Source of the DNA: Adiantum capillus-veneris
Taxonomy: Eukaryota > Streptophyta > Polypodiopsida > Polypodiales > Pteridaceae
NCBI GenBank assembly: GCA_014529385.2
Contig: CM043956.1
Coordinates: 62,821,120 to 62,885,119, forward strand
Direction: 5' to 3'
Length of the DNA: 64,000 nucleotides
Numbering within the stretch: position 1 is the first letter of the stretch; each line of letters opens with the position of its first letter. The notes below the pieces were generated by a model, which saw only the letters and a list, made by a program, of their open reading frames with translations, made no database searches and was not told the origin of the DNA. Shown piece after piece: positions 21,201 through 32,500 of the stretch. Made by a program: the position numbers and the translations under genes.

Positions 21201-24200
21201 TTCAAGAAGGAATAGCTTATCTTCTTCTGATCGTGATGCTCTTAGGAAATTTCATCGTGATTTTGTAATCTCTTATGTAGATAAGTGCTCTAATAACTTC
21301 GTTGTTACGTGCAAAAAGTTCTATTTAGAATGCTTGTTAGGTGAAGTATACTCTCAGACTTACATTGATTGTGATCTTTCAATGCAAGAGGTTATCTTGA
21401 AACATCAAGACTTTTGTAAGTCTTTTGGTTTCAAGTGCCAGCCTAAATTACCTTTTTTATATACCGTTTGGAAGTTCCACAAGAACCCTATAAAGCCTAG
21501 ATTTATAGCTGATTCTTGAAACACCTCTTTGACTGAGGTTTCCAAATGGCTTAGTTATTGTTTCAAAGCCATTTTACCTAGCGTAAATGAATTGTGGAAA
21601 AATATGCTAAAGGAAGCAGACGTACCTACCGATTCAAGTTGGATTTTAAATGATTCAGTAGGTGTGATTCCTGTTTTAAAGTTTTTGAACTTTTCAAGAA
21701 GCCTTAAGGAGAAATCTTCTCCTTTATGTCTCCAAACTTTTGACTTTACAATGCTATACACGAAGCTAAATTTGGAGGACCTTAAATTTAGAGTCAAGTC
21801 TCTTATTTCAAAAGTTTTTGCGTACAAGCTTGAGAAGGATAGGTACAAGGCATTGCTAGTAGAAAAGTCAGCCTTGAACTTTGACTTCTTATGGCTGAAA
21901 AGTAAGAATGTAGATGTAGACAAAGAAAGAAAGAGATTCACCAGGATTGTAGATGACATTGACATCATATCTTTGGTTAGATTTTCTTTTGGACAATTTA
22001 TATTTAACCATCGGCGACTCTCTTTTCAAGCAAACAATTGGTATCCCTATGGGTACCGATTGTGCTGTTTTTCTTGCTAATTTCTATCTTTTTACTTATG
22101 AGTTTGATTTTAGGGAGCGTCTTATCCTCTCTAACACTTGCCCAATATTTTTACACAAGTTATGCAATGTAAGACGCTTTGTAGATGATCTTTTTGTCCC
22201 CGACATTCCTTCTTTTCAAGATTTTATGTACTTGAATTCGAGTTCTGTAGACGGAGGAATTTATCCCAAGGAGTTTTGTGAACTTAACTATACCACAAAT
22301 AGTGATTGTTGTGCCTTTTTAGACCTTAAGATTTTTCAGACTCTCTTGGGATTAGAAGTAGATATCTATGATAAGCGCCTTGAACCAGAATATGCCAATC
22401 TATAAATCATCCGTATGCCTCACATTTCTTCGAACATTTCTCTTTTAGCTAAGTACGGTGTCATTTGCTCTCAACTATTTAGATTTTCTCGTCTTTGTTC
22501 TAGTAAATTTGCTTTTGTTGTTCAATCTTGCCATCTTATTTCTTTACTAGTTGAAAAAGGATACTCATTCAAAAGAATCATGAAAAACTTTCGTTCATTT
22601 TTGCATCGTAGTAAGTTTATTTTTAATGTTTCTTCCTTTGGAATGTTCAAGATAATAAGTAGTAAATTCAATAGAAGTGGGGAGCTAAAAAGCCCACTTA
22701 TTGTTTGACTTAATAACACCTTATGTTGTTGTTTTGATCTTTAGCGCTTCTAGTATTTTTACTATAGCTTGACAAATTGCTAGCCTTTATCATGGCTGAG
22801 TATGCCCATCACCTCCGGAGGGTGATAGAAACTCAGCTCGTTGGTTTTGTAGAGTACGTTCAAAGCATGAATGACCTCTATATAAACCTGCACCTACCCT
22901 TGGGCACTGACGACGTGAGTAGGGATGTCATAGCTGTTGTCCAAGCTATGCATGATAAAGGTGATAATCTTATTCTTCCTGTTTGGACAAGTAGCGAAGT
23001 TTTTTTTTTTTCCAAGAAAAAGATCCTTCTATTAGTTAATGAAAACTGCCCATAGGGCTACATCCACCTCTGCAAGAGAGGGCTACAACAAGCATGATGG
23101 GGAGACTCCCAATGAAAAAACAGCATATATACAATGGGGCTAGATCAAGAAATGGGAGGAGGGAAGAGCCACACAGGTGGACAGTAGTGCCATCTGAGCA
23201 CCCCCTCGACCATGGTGTAGAAAGGCCCAGGGTGCCAGAGTCGAAGGAAAGCCTCGCGGCGCTCCCGCATGCGGTCGGAGCTGCCCTGTAGTCCCTCAAG
23301 CTGTCCTCTGAGAGTATGGATCAGCTCTAGCCAAAAGTCACGAACAGTCTCTGCTGGTGGCACAGGGCGAGCCTCAAAGATGCGGAAGCAACGGGCCCGC
23401 TAGATGAACCAAAGAGCTAGGCCGCTGATGAGCTCCCAGCACTCCTCTCTCTCACTGCACCACTCCTGTGGAGTAAGGTCTGTAGCAGGCTGGAGTGCAG
23501 GTCGCCCCCCCTTATCACTATCATCCTGCTGGTGGAAGATAGCTCAAACTGTAGTGCCGGGCCTGTGAGGGTGGACCAAGCCGCTGCCCCCCAAGTGTAC
23601 TGTCGAGCCGCGGAGAGGGCAGGCATCAACCGAAGAACTCGTAGCCACACCTGCTGGGCCGAAGGACAGTCCCAAAGACAGTGTCGCTGACTCTCCACCA
23701 ACTGGTCACAGGCTGTACATGCGGCCGAGAGACCACTATGCACAAGCCAGCTCCCTACTGCTGTGGCTCTGTGTGCAACCAACCACTGGAACAAAGTGAC
23801 GCGCCTCGGCTATCTGGAGTCCCACAGCCTCTGCCAAAAAGCTGCCAAGAACTCAACTGTGAGACCCTCCTCCTGCCAATGACGTGCTGCAGCGGGGCGG
23901 GCCTCTCTCTGCGCTGCAAGTATATGACGTCCAAGCCGAACAGTGTACTGAAAGAAAGGGACTCCTGGGCGGTCTGCAGAAGAGAAGGGGTCCCTCCATA
24001 GCCACTCACCAGGGTCCCACTGTACTCGCGCCAGTGGACAACACTCCCAAGCCCATAGCCTCCAGTGTCCTGTCTCGAGAGCTGCTCGGTCAGGGTCTAT
24101 GACGCAAGTCCTCCCACAGATGCCCACAACTCGGAAATTCTGGAAACAGCACTCTGCTACCTGCGGGGCCTCTACTGTAACTTGCTGTAATCGTCCCCCA

Positions 24201-27200
24201 CCCTGAAGCTCAAAGAACAGGGTTGGGACAGTCTCTGAACAAGCCCTGACTGAGATGAGAACCTCCAGTCGTGTGAAGGCTCCCATCCATCGGGGTGCTA
24301 CTGGCTCGAGAGGCGTGAGCCACTCAGCTGGAACTGACTCTGAGATGTCCTGATACAAGCTCTGAACCCCTCTCATGCCCTGTAGTTGGACACCCTGCAC
24401 CTCCTCTGACAAACCTGTGAACTCTAGCCAGTCACCTAGAGAGCGCGTTGGACCTGCTGCCATGGGACCCCATGACACATGAGGCCTACTCCCAACCAGG
24501 TGGCCTCTCTGAGTGCTAACCATGGGGTTCTAGACGAGGGGCTGTCGTAGGCGCTCCTCCGTGCATGTCGGTTGTCTCTGCTCTAGGCCACGCCGTAAGA
24601 GCTCCCAAGAGCGAAGCAAACTCACAACGAATCGGTCCTCCAGTCTCCTGCTCAAACCAACTCGGCGCAACTCTGTAAAGATCCATCTGGTCGAAGGTTG
24701 CCAAGGGCCTCCTGACTGAGGCACCCTGGTACGAAGCCTCTGCAGCAAGAACTCTTTCCAGGGCTCCTCGCCTGGAAGAAGTCCTCTGACGACGAACTTC
24801 CCAAGAAGGGCTCTGCTCTGCTGTGCTGGATCAATGATCCCAAGCCCTCCCTGAGAACAAGGAAGTGTGATGACCGACCAAGCCACCTTGGCTCGGGCAA
24901 CCTGAGTGTCGCGACCTGACCAAAGGAAGTTCCTGATCAGCCTCTCTACCTGGCTTATACAAGAACTCGAGAAGATCCAGCAAGAAGTGATGTACCACAT
25001 AGTTGCCAACAACACCTGGTTGGCAACTACTACTCTACCAGCCAGCGAATGTCGTGCTGAGCTCCAGTGGAACAGCTTTCTCCTGATGGACAGGAGAAGA
25101 GGAGCAATCTGCTGCTCGGGGGACAAATCCAAACCAACCTGACAACCCAAGTATCGGACTGCAGTCCCTGGGGGAATCCACCTGAAACCCTCTCCTGGCA
25201 TCCACTCTGGCACAGGAGCACTGCCAACCGAGAAAGCCACTGTCTTTCTCCAGTTGATCAATGCGCCCGATGCACAGCAAAAGGTCTCAAGAGCCTGCCC
25301 ACACCTGTGTAAATTGGCCTCCTGGCCCTCTAAGTACAAGGCTGAGTCGTCGGCAAACTCAGCGTCCAGAAGCTCATCTCCCCGTATCGGGAGTGCTAAG
25401 CCCCTCAAACCAACCTACTGTGACACCAAAAATCTGCTCATCGCCTCCGCATAGAACAGAAAGAGAAAGGGGGCAAGAGGACAACCCTGTCTGACCGATC
25501 GAGTGAGCATGAAGCGCTCTCCTCTACCTCCTGCCAAAAGCACCTGACTGTGAGCCTGTCTGTACAAAGCCGACACCCCTCTGATCCAAGCATCTGTAAA
25601 GCCCATCCTGCGAAGCGTGCCCTCTAGAAAGTCCTAGTCAACTCTGTCGTATGCCTTCTCAAAATCGAGAAGAAGAATCACAAGGTCCTCCCCATGGAGA
25701 CGTGCCAGGGCAGAAGCCTCCCAGAAAGTGAAGATGTTGTCAAGGATATTGCGTTCCTTGACAAAACCTGTCTGAGTCCCATGTATAAGGCTCTCCAAAA
25801 GTGGCTGAATCCTCAAACTCAGAGCCTTGGCAAGAATTTTGTAGGTTGAGTTGAGGATGGTGATGGGGCGCCACTGTCGAATCTCATCCAAGGAGCCACC
25901 CTCCTTTGGAATGAGGTAAATCAGGCCCTCACTCATGCTATCCGGCATCACTCCTGTGTGGAGAATGTACTGAAAGGCACTACAAAGATCTGGGCCAAGC
26001 AAGTCCCAGTACTCCAAGAAGAAACTGGGAGTCAGCCCATCCTCACCTGGACAACTACCATGAGGAAGGGCCCTAAGAGCCGTGTGCAGCTCCCCAAGCT
26101 GAAGAGGTATCTCCAGCCTCTGGCGCATCTCCTCAGTCACAAGACAAGGCATCTGCGTCCAAACCTGCTCCCTGCATGCATCCTGTCTCTCTGACTGGGG
26201 CTCAGCCGTCAGTAGCTCACGGTAAAAGTCAGTAGCAACTGCACGCATATCCTCAGGCTCACAAGCAACTGACCCATTGGGTCTCCTCAGCTGAGTGACC
26301 TTGGCATGCGAGTGCCGAGGTCCTACTGTCTCAAAAAAGGCACGTGTCACTCTGTCACCTACCTGAGTCCATTGAGATGCCTGTCGGTGAAAGGCAAACT
26401 CATGGCGCCTCTCCTCTGTGCGAACAAGCTCCTGTCGAGCCTGCTGTAACTGCTCCTTCAACCATGGACTGTCTGGATGCTGCTCCTGCATCCTCTGTAG
26501 TGAAGCAATGCCTTGTCTGAGACGCTGCTCCTCCTCTCTCGCTGCGGCCCGTCGAGCCAAAGACTCCTGGAGAAAAAAGTGGCTAAGCTGAGCTAGGCCT
26601 AAGGCCACTCTGTCTGCCGGTAGAGCCTGGCTGTCCATGCCCTCTGTCCAAAGAGCCTCTACCCTCTCTCTGAGTGCTGTGTCCAACAAGACCCGCTTTG
26701 GGATGCGAAGCATCGTGCTTCCACTCCTCTGCCTGTCTGCCACTGTGAGGATCACTGGTGCATGGTCCGAGAAGGATGTCCCTGCCAGGATGCCCACTGA
26801 TCCCCCCAAGTCACTGAAGTGGTCACTAGTGTAGAAGCGATCTATCTGCGATAGATTCACTCCTCCCACTCTGCGGTCTGATCTAGAGAAGGCAAGACTC
26901 TCTGGAGGCCTCACAAAGCCAGAATGCTGCCATGTATCCGAGACCCTCAAGGTCATACACAACCTCTCCCAAGCTGCTAACTCGACTCCATGCACAGTAG
27001 CATGGCTGCCTCCGGTCCTGTTAGAAGGGTCCTCCAACATGTTGAAGTCCCCTCCTACACACCAATGGTCAACCTGTGGCAAAGACTCAACAATCTGTGA
27101 CCAAAACTCTGCACGAGCACTCGCCACATTGGGCGCATAGATGTTCAGGAAGCCCACAAGGCCACCCTGAACCTGCAAAGTAATCCACTGAGCTCTGCCT

Positions 27201-28266
27201 GGCACAATAATCCCTCTGCCCACAATGGCCTGCTGCAATGAGTCTTCAATAGTCATACATACCCCACCCTGGATGCCTCCAGGTCCTAAAGCAGCCGACC
27301 AAAAGGAATCATAACGTCCACGCAAAATCTGACCACAGCGCCGGATGCGGCTCTCAGACAAATGGTGCTCCTGGAGCATAAGGAGATCAATCTCTCCTCC
27401 CACAAGGCAATGCTGAAGCTCCTGCTGCAATCGGCCCCGCTGTCGTTGAAACTGGGGCCCACCTAATCCCTGCACGTTCCATGAGACGATCCTCATGGGG
27501 AGCGAGAGAGAATAGATGCTGCAGTAGCAGCAAGACGGGCTATCTTCGAGGCAGGCTTGGATGGGGAGTAATCCGCATCCGAGCGTCCTCTAGATAGGCG
27601 AGCCTGTAGTGAGTGCCTGGCCCAAGCCCAAGCAGAGCGAGCCGAGCGTAAAGCAACCTCCTCTGTCCAGGAGTCCTCATGTATGTATACATAGCAAGGC
27701 AAACACTGTGTATCAGCAAAAAAGTACACCACAATGTGCCTACATCCTGCTGAGTTTGGGGGTGTCACCGCAAACTTGGCCAGTGGCCACAAAGTCTGCA
27801 GCAAATCTGTAACTCCAAGTTCTCCCATGTGGTGAGAGAACTCGAGAACCTGTGTATGCAACCATCCCACAACTGAGTCGAGGGACCACTCTGTCTCGGT
27901 CCTACTGCAGAGAGGAAAGGAGAAACCAACTGCTGAGTCCAAGGCCTCTATCCCCCTAGCGGCGAGGAACAGAGCGTGGACCCTGAAGCAGGCTGCCTCG
28001 TGGTCTGCTGCGGAATCGCCGAGAAAGCGAGTGAATCCGTAATCGAAGAAGTCCTAGCGGCGTCGGAGGTCAATGCTCGTCAGACCACGAGGGATAACTG
28101 CAAGGGAAGATGTCTGAATCTGCAAAGGGGGCCGCAAGAAGGGCTGACCCTCTCTCGCTAGGGGACTCGTGGCAAAAGCGCTGCCAAGAGATCTCCTAGC
28201 CGTCGGCGAGGGACCAGTCTCCTGAGTCGACTGTGGTACTGAAGCAGGAGGAGGGGGAGAAGGAGC

Positions 28267-28297
<31 letters not shown>

Positions 28298-29536
28298 GCG
28301 CGGAGGGGAGGAGAAGCTGGGCGGGACGACAGAGACAGGGGGGCGAGGTGGGGAGTGGGCGGGAGCAAAGGGCGGAGGAGGGGATGAGGAGGAAGAGGGG
28401 AAATCTGAAGGTGGAGGGGCTTGCGAGGGTGAAACGGAAGAGAAGGCTGGCGTAGGAGGCTCCTCCTGCTCAAGAGGACCAAAGCGGTTCCCCGTGGGAA
28501 CCCACTGCTGCTGAGTAGGCACCTGAGGGCCACTCTGAGTGCCAGGCTGTCGCTGTGACCCCTGGCGTCGACGGCCACGGGCCTGCTGCCACCCCTTCTC
28601 CGCTGGAGCCCCAGGCTCGGAGGGTGGCTCAGAATCTGTGCGCTGTGTCGCTGGCTGAGGCTGCGGCCCAGCCTTGGCAGGCTGGGGCTGAGGCTGAGGT
28701 GCAGGTCGTGGTCTCCTCCGTGGACAGGCCTTCGCTAGGTGGCCCATCTGTCTGCAAATGAAACACTGGTTCGGGAGACCCGAGTATTCCACACTCTGCC
28801 TAAACCAACCCCCACTCACCCGAGGCAAAAGGATGACCTTCGGGAGCGTGTGGGTATCTCTGACCAAAACTCGAACTGAAGGGATGTTGGCCGCCTTGGC
28901 AGCTACTGATGCTGCCGTACGAGGTGTCTCCAAAACAGTCCGGATGGCGGAGCCAATCCTGGAGAGCAGTGGAAGGTACTCCCTCCGTAAACCCGGAAAG
29001 CAGACTGAGATGGGGATGCCTGCCTCCTCTACGAGCACATCCGATGTCGGGTCAAAACCGTGTCGCCACTGTCGAAAGTGGGTGCGTGATGCTCGGATAG
29101 CCAGTGGACTCATAGCTATGACCTTGGAGGCCATCTCGGAAGTCTCGAACTCGATCTGGTAGTACCCCCGTCCGAGGATTTGGACATCCAAAATCTTGCC
29201 CACTTCTGCGAGAAGGCGGGCCTGGAGAAGGTCACGCAGCTCTCCTCTGCTGAGTCGGGTGTCGAGAATCTTGCAAATGACCGAGGTCGCCTGCAGACGC
29301 TCTACCTCATCGGCTAGGCTCGTTTGCTCTGTCGGTGAGAGAGCAAGTCGAATGGTGGGCTCAGCGGTGTCGGGCGAGGGGGCTTCGGAGGAGTCCCTCT
29401 GAGGTGGAGCATGAGCCTCCATTAGTGTCTGCTGCTCTGAAGGAGAAGGGCGGACGAGAAGGCCAACGCTTGAGAGCTCGGCAAGGAGAAACCAACTGAG
29501 AATCCACTGCCAGGCAATTCAAACGAGGCCTTCGAA

Positions 29537-29570
<34 letters not shown>

Positions 29571-32500
29571 CGGGGGCGGGATAAGGGGGGATAAGGGGCT
29601 GGAGCGGCGAGGCAGCGGGCAACGAACAACAGGGGGGGGCAGCGGGCGGGGCTGCACTCTGGCTGGGCTGCGCGCAGGCTGGGTGTAAGCTCAGCAGCGT
29701 GCGTGGACAGACAGCGCGCAGGCAAGGGCAGCGCGCAACAGGGGCAGCGCGAGGGCGAGGGCGAGGGCGAAGGGGGGGCTATGGCGCAGGGGAGCAAGAG
29801 CAAGCGGGGGGGGGGGGGGGGGGGGAGGGGAACGCGCAGGAGCAGTAGCGAGCATTTACCCGACAAGCAGCGAAGTTGAGATCCCATATTGTCAAGTTTG
29901 GTTCTTTGCTCTTTGTTAGTTTGTAGTAGTATTCATTTTTCGATTTCGTATTTAGCTTACCTGAGGACTTAAGGATGTGTTCCGTTAGAAGTTGTTGTGT
30001 GAAGTTTGATTTTTAGGATTAAGTTTTTAAGATGTCTTATCTTTTTTGCTTAAAGTTGAGTACCTGCTTTAAGCCAAGTAAGTTGCGTCAACTTATTTTA
30101 CACATACCTTTTCTAAAAACATTTTTAAGTTAATAATGTTTTGTTTCGTAGCAAACAAAGTGATTTAGTTTGTTTTGTTTGTTTGTTTTTGTTTTTCTTT
30201 TCTTTTCTTGGTCCCTTGCTTTTATAGTTTTATAAGTGCTTTATTCCCTCTTATAATTCGTGAGTTCAGACTATTCTGAACTTATGAAGGTATATAAATC
30301 TTTCAAAAGATCAACGAAGTTCTCTTTCTCTCCCGACGACATTGAAGAACAAGAAGAGGAAAAGCAAAGAGGAGATTGGAGGAGATCAAGCGAAGAGTTG
30401 TTGGTGGAAGTTTGCAGAAAAGAAAAGAGCTTGAAGGGAGTCCTTCGGGGAGAAGCGAGATTGAGGGTTAACTTTAATAGGACAGGGGTATTTTAATAGT
30501 CACTTTGGTGAAAATATTGGGAATTAAAAAGCAAGAGAATCATACATGATGGGGATTTGTGTCTGACAATTGCAATTTGCTTTCAACAATTAAGAGATTT
30601 CTGATTGGGGTTTCAGATCGAGGTGCATAACGATGATGGAGTATGTGATTGAGTTATAAGAAGGTTATTAGAGATCATAAGTTTGGAAGCTTTGTTATTT
30701 ACGAGCATCAAAATCTCTGTCGTGTTCTTATTTTTTCTACTGTAATTAGTTGTAAATTCGACTTGAATCCTCAGTTCTCTCTCGTTATTAATCATTAATC
30801 TTCAATATACGCTTTTATTAACGCTAATATCACCCCTAATTGCACCTTCTTCACTTAATTTGAGCCTACGCAGATTTCCCGTCTACAGTCAGAAGCCAAG
30901 CGCTTTCCCGGTCAGCCTTGGAGAACCGCCCTCTCCGACAATAGGTAGGCCGTACGGATCCCGAAAAAGGTGCTGATTGATTGTTGACGTGGCTGTACGG
31001 AAATTCGACTTTTTGCGTTGACTGCTGACGTGGCAGAACTGTACAGAATTACGCAAGTTGCGTTGACTACTTGTTGCTGACGGATTTTTGACCAAGTGAT
31101 TTGGAGTTAATGCTTTTGAGTTTACTTGCTTTTGGGGCTCTGCTTTTGGCATCCCTTGTAAGTTTATAATGAGCCCAAGGGCCTCACTTCTGAGAGCATC
31201 TGGACGCAGAATCTGAGAGCTGAGGACCCGCGGGAGTTATACCTTGCTCAAAGATTAATATAAAAAGAAATACCGATAGGGGTGCCAGTCTTTGGGGCCA
31301 ATCTCTCTTGACACGGAACTACACTGGGCCATGTCGACTCACTCTACGTTGGGCCATGTCGACTCATTTATTGTGAAGTGACACGGCTCAGCGTAGTTCC
31401 GTGCCAAGAGAGATTGGCCCCAAAGACTGGCGCCCCTATCGGTATTTCTTTTTGTACTAATGTTTGAGCAAAGTACAACTTCTGCAGGTCCCGAGCTCTC
31501 ATACTCTGCGTCTAGATGCTCTCAGAAGTGAGGCCCTTGGGCTCATTACAAACTTACAATGTCACGTGACACATCCAACCCTATGTTCCGTGGACAAGCT
31601 ACAGCATGATCAGGGTTCGGTCAGTCCAGTTAGTCTAGATTAGAAGTGATCTGGCACTTTTGTGAGTCTATTCGTAGACCGTGCATGCCCAGTCACTTAG
31701 TGTAGATGCATATCTTTTGGTTGCACACAGCATGATCATCCGTATTCCCATCAGATTCCATCAAGGGAATTTTCCAGTGCATTTAGCCTATTTTACCTAT
31801 TTTTGACAGTTTTCACTTATTATTTTTAAGTGACTTTTGTTGGAAAGTATGTAGGGCAATTTTGCTAAGTTTGTATATAAGCAAACCTAGACTAACACTA
31901 ATTGGCAGAAGAGGCAACAGGAGCCAAGCTCAGTAGGCAACTTCTCAACAAGACCCCTTGGCGGTTTCCCCCACCAAGCAATAAGAATCAGCCCTAGCAT
32001 TTTCTCATCAGCAGATCACCGCGATGGAAGACCCCATTGCATAGCGTTTTGGCATCAGCATCATCGCCAGCAGAACCCCAGCAAATAGCGTTTTTGCAGA
32101 ACCTCAGCTTGCGTTTTTGTAGAACCTCAGCCTAGCATTTTTGCAGAACATCAGCCTAGCGTTTTTGAAGACTTCAGCCTTTGCATGTTGGCAGCGTTTT
32201 TCAGCCATGAAGAGCCTGTGATTTCAGCCCTAAGAAGGTAGTAGATTCAACCCGGAAAGACCAGCAGTTTCTGCCTTTAAGAACCTCAGTTTTCAGCCCT
32301 AAAACCTGCAGATTTTCAACGACAAAGAACCACAAAAAACAGCCCCCAAATCAGCGTTTTTGGACTAGTCGCAGATTTTAGCCCATAGCGTTTTTGGACA
32401 GCAGTAGAAAGATTGCAGATTTCAATCCTTAGGTCGACTTCGTCATCACCGTCATCGTCGTCGACATAGCCTAGACTTGCATGAGTCACATGCATTCGGT

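Larger units (their letters stand above)
23002..29861 (-). mobile_element. L1-clade LINE, full-length-looking (LINE-1), antisense in the intron
   Basis: The element runs leftward and ends in a poly-A tail, seen as T's at about 23000-23011. The target duplication GACAAGYAGCGAAGTT (16 bp, one mismatch) flanks it at 22986-23001 and 29862-29877, a hallmark of target-primed reverse transcription. It contains a GC-rich 5' UTR with long G runs, ORF1 with a CCHC knuckle, and ORF2 with AP-endonuclease, reverse transcriptase and a C-terminal cysteine/histidine region. Length is about 6.86 kb. Several nonsense and frameshift mutations in ORF2 make it inactive. It sits in the tail of the Penelope-like element and restores that element's open frame when removed. 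A second copy is at 52948-61253. Confidence 0.95.

Noticed and set aside
23681-26834. Several plus-strand frames of 60-110 codons
   Set aside because: All are antisense shadows of LINE-1 ORF2.
28233-28514. Glycine-rich plus-strand protein
   Set aside because: It is the antisense of the LINE-1 ORF1 low-complexity region and its G homopolymer.
29361-29887. Proline-rich minus-strand frames
   Set aside because: They come from poly-C runs in the LINE-1 5' UTR; no start or domain evidence.
30260-30496. 78-codon charged frame as a host gene
   Set aside because: No homology recognised; it lies within the tail of the Penelope-like element and has simple Glu/Lys/Arg-rich text.
12588-30947. Hammerhead ribozyme in the Penelope-like element (known in some relatives)
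   Set aside because: I looked for the CTGATGA...GAAA core on both strands of the flanking regions and found only partial chance matches without a stem II.
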